NCBI GenBank assembly: GCA_033977485.1
Contig: CM066989.1
Coordinates: 95,313,887-95,377,886, forward strand
Length of the DNA: 64,000 bases
Direction: 5' to 3'
Origin: Hydrangea macrophylla
Taxonomy: Eukaryota > Streptophyta > Magnoliopsida > Cornales > Hydrangeaceae
Position numbers and translations under genes: made by a program. The notes under the pieces are model-generated. The model saw only the letters and a list, made by a program, of their open reading frames with translations, had not been told where the DNA came from and ran no database searches. Position 1 is the stretch's first letter. Each line of letters starts with the position of its first letter. Of this stretch, positions 33,499 through 45,659 are shown piece by piece.

Positions 33499-36400
33499 TG
33501 TAGACACCCAATTTTGACCACACTGATAGGATTTAGGGTGGACAACGTCTTGGAGGATTCGATGATGAAAAGTACCCCGTGGAAGGTACTGGATTCCACA
33601 CAATCAGAAGATCGGACTTCGGAAAGTGACTTCAAGCTCAGAAAAGCCCTTTTCCATGGATAAATCCCGGTTTTGTCAAAATCATCTCTCAGAATTCATA
33701 TTCTCTCAGGGTTATATGAACATTAAGTGTTCTAAACGCAGTATTCTAGGTATCCAGAGATTCAATTTTAAAGAAAAGTTCGAAATCGACGCACATTTGA
33801 AAGCAATTTTGGAAAAGACGTCATTTGATTTCAAAAAGACGACGAAAGTTCCGGAGGACTTCCGGACTTCAATTGGACTTCAATTCTCATTATAAAACCT
33901 CTGGAAATATTTTTATATTGAAATTCAACCTGACAGCTTTCCAACGGTACGTAAACGGACGATTTCGGACACCAAAAAGCATTTTCACAAAAATCTGGAA
34001 AAGCAGTGCACGTGATTTTTGAAACAGAGCTTGTGGGTGACCAGAGGGACCCAAATAGTAAATGGCGGTTTTGGGTATGGGGGTGGCGGGTCCCACCATA
34101 ACCGCCACTTCCATTTGTGTCCTCCACGGAGCTTTTTGAGTTCCAGACCCTTCTAGAAGCTTCCCACTGCGAGGAAATTGCCTGGAAATTGCGTTTAGGC
34201 TCCGAAATGGCCATTTTAACCCTCTTTTAAGCTCTAAAAATCCTGTTTTAACCCTGAAACTTAAGAGCTAAGTCTTCAAAACTCTATATAAGATCTCATA
34301 CATCTCATATGAGATCACATCTTAACACACTAGACACTTGGAAGAAATAGACTTGAATATACTTGGAGATACAAACACACATAGAAGCACATACAAGAGA
34401 GATAAGTATACTTTGAATATACTTTCAATTTAGGTGAATTCTAGAAAGAGAAAATTATGAATTGAATTTAGATTAACTTAGGCTAATTAGACCACAATTT
34501 GAACATCAATTGCCTCCCTCAACTTCCATGGATGAGTGCTTGAAGAACACTTGAATAACACTTGAAGAAGAAGATCTTCAAATCAATTTTGGTCTTGTAA
34601 TTGAGAATCCTCCAAGAGGTAAACACTATAGTTCATCTCTAATTCCTACTTTGTATATATAGATCTATAAGATTTGGATCTAACTTAGTTCTATTTCTAC
34701 TTATTAGAACACTCATCTTCTTCCTCTCATGTTCTTCACACACTCACATAGTTAGATCCAAATCTCTTTGATTTTTATTGATAATTTACAATTAGAGATT
34801 GTTTTTCACTTTGATTTTCAATTTTGGTTTCATTCTTTAATTTTAGTTTAGATTCATGCATACATGATTATATATATATACATATATCTATTTTGAATTC
34901 CATGATGGTTTGGAAATATGATCTATGAGAAGGATGATTTCTATGTTCATACCTATCTCTTGATTATTCCTATTACCTAGAATTCCTATTGAATTTCATC
35001 TCCAACATGATATTTATAAGTCCCTTTGATCCTTGATCTAAAAGTTCTTCATAGAACTTGAGGGCTAAATTGATTGGGAATCATGATAATTAAGTTGATC
35101 TATGAGTTTGATCTCTCTAATAAGCTTCAACTATCACTAAAATGTTTTCCTCACACTTTAAAATGAACTAGATAAAAATTCAGCAAAGCAGATTGGTTTT
35201 GTCCATTAGATTTGGTCCATCAAAACCCATAGTTTGATGGATTTCAAATTTTCTGGGTAAACTTTGATGAATTAGCTTTCATCCGGTCCGTTTTGAGAGC
35301 TTTTAGGATTCATATACTATTTTTAGAAATTGTTGAGAAATCGGTTGACAGATTTGAACATCGTCTCTTTGTGCTTGAATTTCAGAAAATCTATAATAGT
35401 TATCGACGTTCCGCTTTTTGGGGATGATTCCTAACTCATATATCTATATGCCGATGTAAAATCGTGAGCATACGATCGAGTTAGGATCGTTTTCTAAGCG
35501 TTTAAAGTTGATACAACTATTCTGGAATTTTCTAAGTTTAATTACAAATATGATTATGTATACAAAATGGTCATACCTTGATCACTCAACAACAATTGAT
35601 GAATAAAACTTGGTTTAGAAATCACCTAGGATAAATGGATGAGGGATCAAAAGCTTAAATCAACTTGGTTAACATGATTCATGAACTTCTATTATACTTC
35701 TATTATGTTTTGCATTCATTTGTCAAATGATACCAAATTTCCAGAATAACAGAGTCTGTTTAAAACACTTTTTCAGAAACCTTGTGATTACAGAATGTCC
35801 ATGGGTTTATTTTTATCATATACTACAATGAAATAGCTTTCTTTTGACACCAAATAGAGCTTCATATGATTTTTGTAGATTTAATTATGATTTTTACAAG
35901 AACAGTGGACAGTCCTGATCCACTGTTCCCAAAACATTTATTTCTCAAACAATAAAATTGATATTGAGGTCCCACTTTTTGGAGAAGTTCCCTAAGACAT
36001 GTATCTAACTTTCTGTAAAAGGGTTTTTATCCAGCTCATGTTTAAGACCACTTTTGATAGGATTCATTAGAGGTTGCTGAATCTGGAAATTTGATTGATG
36101 ACATGTTTTCTTTGTTTATCATGCATATCATTTGTTTGCTTGTATTTTTGCAATGCTTTGGGTATTCTTTGGTGTCTTAGTGCAGAGAATTAAGTGCCTT
36201 GGACCCGGACTTCGATTTGTGGTTTGCCTCGTCTACATGTGGCTTAGTGCCCATGTATCGTGTACTATCTCTATCCTTTCTCTTAGAATTTTTCTAGGTT
36301 TACAACTTTGATTTCAACGACACAATTCCTTTAGGATAGTCTCCGTTTATATGATTATTTGTTAGAGACATCTTATCTAGGATTGTTGCATGATTGCATT

Positions 36401-36984
36401 GCACGTTTCCATTCTTTTTGCTTTCGCAACTCCGCTTGAGTCAACCAATGTAAGTCTTCTCGTTCCCTTTGCATATCATGACATGTTTACTTTATTTGCA
36501 TCGGTCCCGGGCGGGACTAGCCACTGTGAGTATACTTCTCCCTTGTATTACATGAGCATCCGCTTTCTACTTGATTTAGTCTCTTGAAATGATTTTCATT
36601 AGATGTTTCTTTTTGCCATGTATATACCTATCTAGTATGTTTGAGGAAACAACATCTATTATGAATTAATAACAAGGATATTTGAATCAAGGCCTACCAT
36701 TCGGTAGGGCGAGGAGGGGGTGCTTTAGTCCTGCTTGGGCTCCTTCCCCTCTCGTACCAAGACCCCCGAACCTTGTTTCTGGTAATGAAGGGCGAGTAAC
36801 CTTATTCAATTTTGGGCGAGTCAAACTTGGGTTTCCTAATTCCCGATAAAAATTAGGTGGCGACTCTTTGTCTCTAGGATCGCGTGAGGAAGTCCTAGTT
36901 TTCCCTGAAGTGTGCTCCTTGGGATCCGTCCCGGGACACTATCGAGGGAGAGCGTCAGGACCTCCTCATTCGCAGTGGTCCACA
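33499..36984 (+). repeat. 3' LTR of Tat-A, complete (3486 bp)
   Basis: TGTAGACACCC at the start, GGTCCACA at the end, followed by the GAGAG duplication. The last 168 bp (36817-36984), including GGTGGCGACTC at about 36859, are absent from the 5' LTR. TATA box at about 34284 (TCTATATAAGATC). The stem motif is at 34054-34106. Confidence 0.93.
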
Positions 36985-38246
36985 GAGAGACCCCTAGACA
37001 TTGGTCCAATCAAGACAGGAAGCGGTTCCTCTCGTTTGCACGCCATTTCTTTTTCGATGACCCTTATTTATTCAAATATTATGCTGATCAGGTCATCAGG
37101 CGTTGCGTCCTGAATGAGGATATAACCGTAATTCTAGCCTCATGCCACTCGGAAGCGTGTGGTGGCCATTTTTCGTCCCAAAAGACCGCACAAAAAGTCC
37201 TACACAGCGGATTTTATTGGCCCACCATATTTAAGGACGCTTATTCTTTCTGTAAATTGTGCCAACGCTGTCAAAAGCTAGGTACTATTTCAAAAAGAAA
37301 TTCTATGCCCTTAACCCCTATCATCACAATTGAAATATTCGATTGTTGGGGCATAGACTTTATGGGCCCGTTCCTTAAATCAAACAACTACGAGTACATA
37401 CTCTTAGCTGTGGAGTACGTATCCAAATGGGTGGAAGCAATACCGACGAGACGCAATGACCACAAAACAGTCATGTCTTTTCTTAAGGACAACATTTTAT
37501 CGCGTTTCGGAACCCCAAAAGCATTATTAAGTGACCAAGGCAACCATTTTTGTAACAGGCCTTTGGAAGCACTACTCAAGAAATATGGGGTACACCATAA
37601 AATTGCTCTAGCTTACCACCCACAAACAAATGGGCAAGCGGAATTAGCTAACCAGGAAATAAAACCTATACTTGAAAAAATGGTTAGTTTCAACAGAAAA
37701 GACTGGGCCTATAAATTGACTGATGCTTTATGGGCATACCGCACAGCCTTTAAGACAAATCTGGGAATGTCTCCTTATAGGCTAGTATATGGTAAGGCGT
37801 GTCACCTTCCTGTCAAAATAGAACACAAAGCTTATTGGGCAACACGCTCATTAAATTTTGAGATTAAAGAAGGAGGTCATCTCCGGAAACTCCAGTTGGC
37901 TGAACTGGAAGAAATACGTAGAGATGCATACGACAACGCCAAACTCCACAAGGAACAATTGAAGGCGCGCTACGATCAAACGATCATTCGTAAGTCTTTC
38001 GAGCCGGGGCAAAAAGTTTTATTATATGATTCACGCCTTCACCTATTCCCATGCAAACTCCGATCTCGGTGGATAGGACCTTTCACTGTCAAATCTGTCT
38101 TTCCACACGGGGCAGTTGAGCTATTTAACTCTAAGAACAACAGAAGTTTCAAGGTCAATGGCCAAAGATTGAAACCGTTCTTAGCTGATTTTTACCCCGA
38201 AGTCGAGCACATCCAACTGGATGAGCCCGACTATACTTCAAACTAA
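36985..38246 (+). pseudogene. pol: Athila-A integrase, 3' part of the split pol
   Basis: The continuation of the Athila pol frame after Tat-A, in frame with 15636 once the GAGAG copy is counted once. It shows WSNQDRKRF, then an HHCC finger (about 37143-37275, ending CKLCQRCQ). The catalytic core follows: GIDFMGP (about 37350), LLSDQGNHF (about 37528) and NGQAELANQ (about 37630), with all three acidic residues present. The C-terminal domain ends at a TAA at 38244-38246. No lesion is seen in this part. The apparent ORF start at 36912 lies in the Tat-A LTR and is an artefact of the insertion. Confidence 0.9.
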
Positions 38247-38389
38247 ACACCCAAGTGCGTTATCCCAATGTTGTTGTACATTTTCTTTTCCTGCATTTCA
38301 TTTCGTTTTATCTTGTGTCTGTCTTTTTGATTGTGACCTCTTTTCTTAATCTGCTATTTCGTGCTGTCTTTCCCTTGCAGGATATCAAA

Positions 38390-39311
38390 ATGCGGGTTGA
38401 TGACGTTCATTCTATAGGGTCATGGGCTAATTCTGAATACCAGAACCCACCTTGGACTACTGACGAGATAGCATTCTGCTTATCTCCTTATCAAGGACCA
38501 GGGGCAGATGATGTGGTGGACCTGACCTATGGATACATCCCTTATGATCCTGCTCTCCTCCAAATTAACCCTTTCGAGCGTATGGACCTTTCTGGTGAGG
38601 AGGGAGAACCTGAAGGGTATGCTGTTGGAGAAGTGGATGACACACTGTTGGAACAATGGGAAAACAACTTAATGTGGGAGCCATGGGAAGAAGAGGACCT
38701 ACAAGATGTAGTGCCTGAACGCCACAATGCTGTTTTCACGTATATTGATGACTTCATAGTCATCCATGTGGTTCCCTACATCTATGAGTATGTCAGCTAC
38801 TTGCTGTTTAGGTTTCAATGCCCTCTTCCAGCTAGTGCACCTGGGGATATCTGGTCAATAGTGAGGTGAACTTTGTGTCACATTCCGTCTTTTCCTTTTT
38901 GTTTTGCTTTATTTATCTCGTCTTTTTTTATTTATCTCTTGTTAACGTATTTTCTCCGTTTTTCTTTGCTGCTTGTTTTCCTTTGTCAGGAATATCACTA
39001 TGAATCTACTGTTCCCACCGCTATATCTTCCACATCAACTCTTTCATGGGTTTGGGCCATACCTACAATCTCCAAATACTCCGCCGCAAGAGGAAAGTCT
39101 GTTGCGCATTCATACTCCTTTATCATTGTCTCCATGCGGATCACCTCTCGCCTGTGATATCAATTCCTTGCAGAGTTCAAACATGCTCGATGATGTCCTC
39201 GTTGGTTTCCGACTGTTCTGGGAGAGGGAATCATCAAGTTTAAACTCTACATTTGAAGTTCTGGTGGCGAACGAAGCTGTGGAGGAGGAAATCTTTCTGT
39301 TTGATGATTAG
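38390..39311 (+). CDS. Athila-A env-like gene 1, two exons, unrecognised acidic protein
   Basis: Exon 1 opens at the ATG 38390 (MRVDDVHSIGSW) and ends at 38865, where AG|GTGAAC is a donor just before a stop. Exon 2 starts after TTTGTCAG at 38990 and reads in frame to TAG at 39309-39311. The intron (38866-38989) is strongly T-rich, and the junction completes an Arg codon. A third strong acceptor, CCCTTGCAG (38372-38380), precedes the ATG, so the gene may be expressed by splicing from an upstream leader. The product is about 262 aa, acidic (many EE and DD pairs), and matches no family I know. It sits between integrase and the Athila ORF-like gene, where env-like genes lie. Confidence 0.55.
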
Positions 39312-39837
39312 TGTTTCACTCCAATTGTTTTATGTAATTTCCTATCTGCTTTAATAAATTGGAGTGTATTCTTAGACAAAGTGTTTTTAATTTCAGTTTT
39401 ATTTTAGTTTTCTTTTTCAATATGGGTTTAAATACCATTTGTAGGGGCACTGATATTGCACATGGATGCTATTTTAAGGATTTATATAAATTTGCAATTA
39501 TCTACTTTGAGGGTGACATTTTTAGCTTACATATTCTGGCAATGCATTATTTTATCTCCATTCTGTTTGTCCAAATAAAAAAAATAATTAAAAAAAAAAA
39601 TAATAATTGGTTAGTTGGGGGTGTGTAATTTCTTAATTCCAGGATGTTGTGGAATTTCTATGTTCGATCGAACGTATCTCGATCGATCGAGAATGTCCTC
39701 ACTTCGAGCGCTTGTGAAGGACTCAATCGATCGGACTTTCGAGCGATCGCGCCCATTCGATCGATCGAAACCCACGTTTAAACGAGGCATCGCCTATACA
39801 CTTCATCAGTTCTCTCTCTCCCCTGTTTCTCGAGCGA
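39312..39837 (+). other. Athila-A spacer with a PPT-like tract and GATCGATC cluster
   Basis: TTAGTTGGGGGTGTG at about 39610-39624 copies the true PPT junction (CTAGTTGGGGGTTGTG, 43991-44006). It follows an A-rich stretch (39570-39600). The TTCGATCGATCGA-type cluster is at 39663-39769. The plus-strand ORFs at 39359 and 39615 are not convincing. Confidence 0.55.
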
Positions 39838-41799
39838 TTGCGCATAGAGGAGACTCGAGCCGCTATTGGATTTTCCTCTTCTACACTCACATCCATCAAG
39901 GATCCCCGGGCTCGTCAATCATCACCCTCATTCTCTTCCTCTTCTCGGCCAGTGCACCGAAGGTACGACCCGAGACCTCCCCTTCTTTTCGTGTCACTTC
40001 AATTTTGTTTTGGGGTGCCCCCATTGGTTTTCAACCAGTTAATGTTAGTTTTGCTTGGTATTTTGCATATACGGGCTCTTCTCGGTGCGATTTGTTCACG
40101 TCGCCGTTTTGCTGTGTTCGATCGATCGAACATGGTTCGAGCGATCGAACTCATATTTCTGCGATCAATCAAACGAAATCGCAATCGATCGAATCCTGAA
40201 CTAGTCGATCGATCGAACCAAGCTGCGATCGATCGAACTAAAGCAGTGGCAGTTTTTATGTTGTGTTTTATTTTCCTATTTTCATTTGTGTTCTCCTTTT
40301 CAATTTCAGGTTACACATTATGAATCCTGCCACAGGCTATTTCTGGGAGAAATCATTCGACTTGTCGATACCAGATCCGGTACCCGATCATGGGTTCCGG
40401 AATCTATTTGATCAGGGGATATACACGCGTTTTTTCAGTCACCGCAAGGTGATGATTGAGAGACCCTTAGAGTCGACCTGGCTCTCTTCTCCTTGGTTTT
40501 TGGCCAGAATCAAGGACAGGCAGCATTGGTTTGAGATGTTGCCCCAGCCCAAACAGGTCAATGTTTCATGGATACACGAGGTTTGCCCCACGATGATCAA
40601 GGACCCCGGCCGCACCATACACTTATCGATCTTTCTTCCGCGGTCAGGAGATGGTCATCAGTCCTACCACACTATCTACTGCATTGGGAGTCCCCGAGGA
40701 GTTAGAGTGTGATTGTTCTCATCGTGTGGGTACTCCCGAGATCCCCTCCGCCACCATAGTCCGAGAGATCACCGACGGTGCCGTGCAGTTCTGGAACGGC
40801 TCGTCTCATATTGAGGATCAGTTTTTGACTGATCAGTACCATATGCTCCATCTTGTACTCTGCAACTGTATTTTTCCTACCTCATACCACGAGAAGCTAG
40901 CAGCTTGGTATGTGAGGGCGCTCTTTTGTGTGGGGACAAGGAGACGGGTTTGCCTCCCACGTCTGTATATTGAGTTCATGGTACAGCCTACACGATATAT
41001 CTCAGCAAAGAAGCACCTGAAAGGAGCGTGGGGCATTCACCGTCTGGTGATCCAGAGTGGTCTAGTCCCTCTTCCTACTGATATCCTGTAGTTTCCTAAG
41101 AGCCGATTTGGGGAGACCGCCGCGCGCCGCTCCGACGCCCAAAAGAGGAAGAGAAAAGGAAAAGGAAAGGTGAAAGTAGGAGCGAAGCGGAGGCGGGGAG
41201 GGACAGAGACTGAGGACGTAGCTTCTGGGACGCCCACCGAGGCTGAGGAGCGTGATTCTGATGAGGAGGGTGATCCAGTTGAGGAGGTTGGTCGATTTGA
41301 GTTGAGACAGAGGTCTCAGGCTCCCGCCCAGGGAGAGTCTTCTTCTACGCCTCTCCCGTCTATTCATGCATTATTACTAGAGGAGAGAGAGGCCCGGATT
41401 AGACTCGAGGGCAAGGTTGACCAGATGATGACTTTGATGGAGGCGATTCTGATCCAGATTGGCGTCGATCAGTCAGTCGACGCAGCGGCTGCACCACACA
41501 CCACTGGCCCTTCTCCAGTTCCTTCGGTTGATCCTTCTGCACCATCATCATCGGCAGCACCATCTATTACCGATCCTCCTGTTTTCGTATCACCTACTGA
41601 TCCACCCACATCGGTGACACCACCTATTTTGGAGGTACCACTTCCACCTCCTCCTTTCGTGGCCGACTCTTCAGTTTCTACTCTATCTGCTACGATTGTG
41701 AGCAATCTGGCTACCGCTACTACGGGCACCGAGGGTGGCGGTGGGGATGCTCCTGATGTGTACATTGAGATATTATCCGATGTCGCTAATGATAGGTAG
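39838..41799 (+). pseudogene. Athila-A env-like / ATHILA ORF-1-like gene, spliced, with lesions
   Basis: A short 5' exon (readable to 39962, donor CCGAAG|GTACGA) joins in frame to the exon at 40310 (acceptor AATTTCAG), which gives MNPATGYFWEK. The frame of the 5' exon is open from about 39709, but it has no ATG. The following region (about 40320-41090) resembles the ATHILA ORF-1 / putative plant transposon protein family (ending VSWIHEVCPTMI, then LHLVLCNCIFPT). Lesions: a frameshift near 40650-40690 and TAG at 41089-41091. The C-terminal part (41092-41799) is basic (KRKRKGKGK), then Pro/Ser/Thr-rich. A membrane segment typical of a true envelope is not obvious. Confidence 0.6.
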
Positions 41800-44004
41800 T
41801 TTTTCCTGGATCTGTATTTTTGGTTATTTGATTATTTTTGTGCAGTATGGTTGTGGTTGGGTTGGATAGTGTGGTTGTTTTTGGATTACTGTTTATATTG
41901 GTGGTTGGTTAGGTTGGTTGGATTTTTGTTTGTATGGTATTTATATTTTATTATCACTGTTCTGATCATTCATTTTCCTATACTTTCAGTGATGTACTCT
42001 AGTTTATGTTGGATCTGATGCCATTTATTTCATGTCTATTTGATCTTGGCTGCTTGGAGTATGTATGCTTTCTGTACAGGTTGTTACTGTGATGATGCTT
42101 ACAATGATATTTCAGGTGATATCTCTCTCTATTTTGAAAATCACCTTCTGAGGACATTGCGATTTTCAGTTGGGGGTGGGTTTAGATAGATAATCACCTA
42201 TGCATATTTGTTACATAGCAATCTGGACCACTCTATCTATTGGCAAACATCATACAAGCATACAAGCTCCATTATTATTAAAATTTAAATATTAATATAA
42301 TTTATTTTATTTTATTTTTAAATAAAATAAAATGGTTCTTGTATTTCTCTCTTAGTTAATGTAGTTAGTTATGATGCATTAGTGTTATTTTCTGTATGTC
42401 ATTAGTATGTGATACACTATAGTAGTTTGTTTACTATCTTAGTTATAGTATGTTTTATGCTTTTTAATCTTCAAACAACTTTGAGCACGCTGTGACAACC
42501 TTGTACGTAGCTAAAATGGATTAGTAAGCATAACTTAGGTGTCTTGAGAGACTGTAGTGGAGACTAATAACCCAAGAGAGCTTTTGTACCATTCTTTTAT
42601 CTTGAGGGTTTTATAAATTACTCTTACTTTTTGAAAAGCATATTAATTCGTTGAAAGTCTCAATTTTCTTCATTTCGACTGATTACTAGAAGAGAACGTT
42701 CAGGATTTACCAAAATTTAGAGCTCTTGAATTTACTAAAATGAATAATCCTAATGAACTTAGAAGATGATTTAGGCCATCTTTTGACCTTACATGCAAAA
42801 TATAGCCTTGGCCTACCTCTATTCTATTCCTTTACTTCACCCTTTGAGCCTTATCATAATCGCCTTGTCTTCACAATCCTAAAAGTCATACCCAGCTCCA
42901 AAATACAAGTTGAGCTTCTTTTCTCTACCTAGGAGTGATTGGGATGCGTTATCTTGACAAGAAATTTGTTAGTGTGAATAAAGGAAAGTCGTCAAAAAAA
43001 AAAAAAAAAAAAGTGCCAATGGTTGTTTCAAAAGAAATAAAATAATAATAAAAAGAAGAGTGAAAAAAAGAAAAGAAAAATAAAAAGAAGAAGAAGAAGA
43101 AGAGAGAGATTGGAGATGTGGGGAAGTTTGAAAAAGTTGTAGTAGATATTCCAATCATATCCTTTAACCCAATTGAATATCACGAACCTCTTTCTTCTTA
43201 ACCAAACACCTCTTTTTCAAAGTCCTGATGATTTTAAGTAAATTGGATTTGAAGTTAAGGTAATGAGGGAGTTCTCCACGGTATCCCGCTCTTCTAGTGA
43301 AAAGTATCCTTTCATGAGACTTAGTTCACTATAAAATTTCCGTTTTTCAATTTAGATATGAGAAGCATTAGATTCCATTCACATTTACTCTTTATAGCTT
43401 CCATATCATGAGTGACAATTATTACACCTAATTCGGAGTGACTTCATCTTGAGAGTGTAATCCCGGTGAGAGTTGAGTCAGAATGAACGTCTTGATAGAA
43501 TCTTAGGTTATGCGAGCTTTGAAATTAAAGTTTTGTATTTTGGGTTGTCCATTCACACACACACTTGAAGATTAACAGGTATGGAATATTCTAATGACTT
43601 TGATAGTAGATTAACTGTAATGTGTGTGTTGCATTGCTATGGCATACTAGAGAGTTTCATAAGACTGTTGAGCTTAACTATATTGCTAAATGAGAGGAAA
43701 AATTTCTTGAATATATTTAAATGGGAACCATTACCATAAACATGAATTTTGTGGGTAGATTCACTACAAACCCTCACGAGACAACACTCGTCCACTAAGG
43801 GAAACCTAGGGGTTTAACGGCTTGTTGCATTAGCTAAGTGCAACCGCGATTCTTGCGAAAGTGAGTTAGGTAGTTTTTCGTTCTTGTTATTTTAGTATAG
43901 TTAATCTGGATTGAGTTAATTTGTTTTTCTAGTACAGTTTTAGTTTAGCTTGTTTTTATTTTCGCTCTACTGCTAGGGACTAGCAATTCGCTAGTTGGGG
44001 GTTG
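41800..44004 (+). other. Athila-A 3' untranslated region, ending in the PPT
   Basis: No supported ORF. AT palindrome-like runs of TTTTATTT/AAATAAAA at 42290-42335, an A18-type run at 42993-43011, and a GAAGAAGAA microsatellite at 43085-43107. CAGTTGGGGGTGGGTTTAG at 42169-42187 is another PPT-like tract. The true PPT, CTAGTTGGGGGTTG, ends at 44004. Confidence 0.6.
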
Positions 44005-45654
44005 TGACAAGCGGGGATATTTGTAAAATACAACCGCGCTAAAAGAAGAAAAAGTATGGATTTAGTGTACAATTCCTTCATTTATTTGCAATTTGAATTA
44101 CAAAGCTAGTTTATGCACCTATTGATTAAACTATGATAAAGTGTGTGTTTTAGCTGTAATTTGTGCAGACTGCAGTTGCTGTATGAAGAATTGAAAGATC
44201 ATGATGAAGGGAAATGCTGAGTTCTAAAGAAGACATGTAAAAGCTGAAATTTAGAGTTCGAGCGATTGAAGACAGTTCGATCGATCGAGGTTTCGATCGA
44301 TCGAAAAAGGTTCAAGCGATTGAAGTCCCTACTAGTTCAATCGATCGAGAATGGTTCGATCGATCGAACATGCCTTTTATCAGATTATACGCGCACGCAG
44401 CAGAAGGCATGTTTGAACCCTAGGCATTAGGTTTCACTATAAAAACTCGTTTTGTAAACGTCCTAGAGGAGGCACACATTACTTTTATCAGTTTTTACAT
44501 AGAGAAGGAGGGTTCTACTTTGATTTTTGTAGGTTTGGTTGATGGGATATTGTTTTTGGATTGAAGTTTAAAGCTTATTCATAGGTGTTCGTTCCAGGTT
44601 TTGACTATATCAACTTTGTTTGCATTCTTTCAGTAGTTTACATAGTTTATATTTGAGTAGATTGTAGTTTTACTTGTTAGTAGTGATTACACCATAGCTT
44701 TTCATAGATTGCATGTTTAAATCTCAATCAAACACACCCTTAATGCATTTTTACGTTAAGAATAATACTGAGACACTCCAGACTATGTCTGAGTAGTCCC
44801 TGGGTTGGGAGATCACGATGAAACCGTGATCTCAGGCCTCTGCCATGCAGCAGATTAATCTCTGTGTTCGATCGATCGAGGTAGTTCGATCGATCGGACC
44901 AGAGGCATTGTCGAGCGATCGAAGTCCGTTCGATCGATCGAGAGATGAAGTTGTTCGATCGATCGATGGTGCGTCGATCGATCGAACATTCTGATTCTTG
45001 AGGATGTTCTGTGCAGTATTCCTAGACTTTTTGTTTTACTGGATTGTTATCAAATTGTCCCAAAACGCTCAGTTTGTCAAAACAGTCTATAAACTTTAAG
45101 CCTTAAGGCATTTTCTTTCAATACATTTTGCAAATCACCCTCAATGCTAATACCATTGTAGGTGAGAGTCTCAACTATTGTTTTAAACCGCATTTTATGT
45201 ATTTCAAACGTAAATGTGATGATATAGTCCCGATCATGAAAGGACTATGGAATCTTTATCTTAAGAGAAGTACGGAATACTGTAGAGAATAAACTCCTTT
45301 GAGCTTCAATGAAATTGCATGGTAGATGCCTAGATTGTAGTGGATTTGTGTAATCCCAACACTCCTTTTTACTTAAGAAAAACACGTTTCAAATTACTGC
45401 TTTAGTTAATTATTTAGTAATTAGTTAAATTAGTTTAATTACTTCAGTTTAGTAGTTGTCGAACTGTGGAACTTTGTGTTCTACATCTTATAAAGAATTA
45501 GTGAATTTTATTTTTCCTTGTTTGAGAATAATCTAAGTATTTAGTTTAACACCTTCCCTGTGGGATCGACCTGGACTTAATCCAGTTTACTACTTGCACG
45601 ATTACCTACACTTGGGTATAGCACACAAGCGCACACAGAAAATTCTTCGTGTCA
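44005..45654 (+). repeat. 3' LTR of Athila-A (1650 bp)
   Basis: TGACAAGCGGGG to CTTCGTGTCA, followed by GAAGG. TATA box CACTATAAAAACTCG at 44436-44450. TTCGATCGATCGAA-type clusters at 44276-44370 and 44867-44988. It is close to 5' copy A, and more diverged from the first half of copy B. Confidence 0.92.
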
Positions 45655-45659
45655 GAAGG

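Larger units (their letters stand above)
15637..36984 (+). mobile_element. Tat-A: 21.3-kb Tat/Ogre-type Ty3/gypsy element, very young
   Basis: It is bounded by GAGAG (15632-15636 and 36985-36989), starts TGTAGACACCC and ends GGTCCACA. Joining the flanks, with one GAGAG copy, restores the Athila reading frame, which proves the insertion limits. Order: 5' LTR (3' end missing), leader, single gag-pol ORF with two RNase H domains (the Tat hallmark), hairpins, an antisense six-exon PMD gene, minisatellites, PPT and 3' LTR. Over the first 3318 bp the LTRs have equal length. I noticed about six substitutions, so insertion is recent. Confidence 0.93.
6276..45654 (+). mobile_element. Athila-A: Ty3/gypsy element nested in Tekay-A
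   Basis: It begins TGACAAGCGGGG and ends CTTCGTGTCA, flanked by GAAGG on both sides (6271-6275 and 45655-45659). The order is a duplicated 5' LTR, PBS, gag-protease-RT-RNase H, [Tat-A], integrase, two env-like genes, PPT and 3' LTR. About 16 kb belongs to Athila itself once Tat-A and the Copia-like insert are removed. All coding parts carry lesions. Confidence 0.88.
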
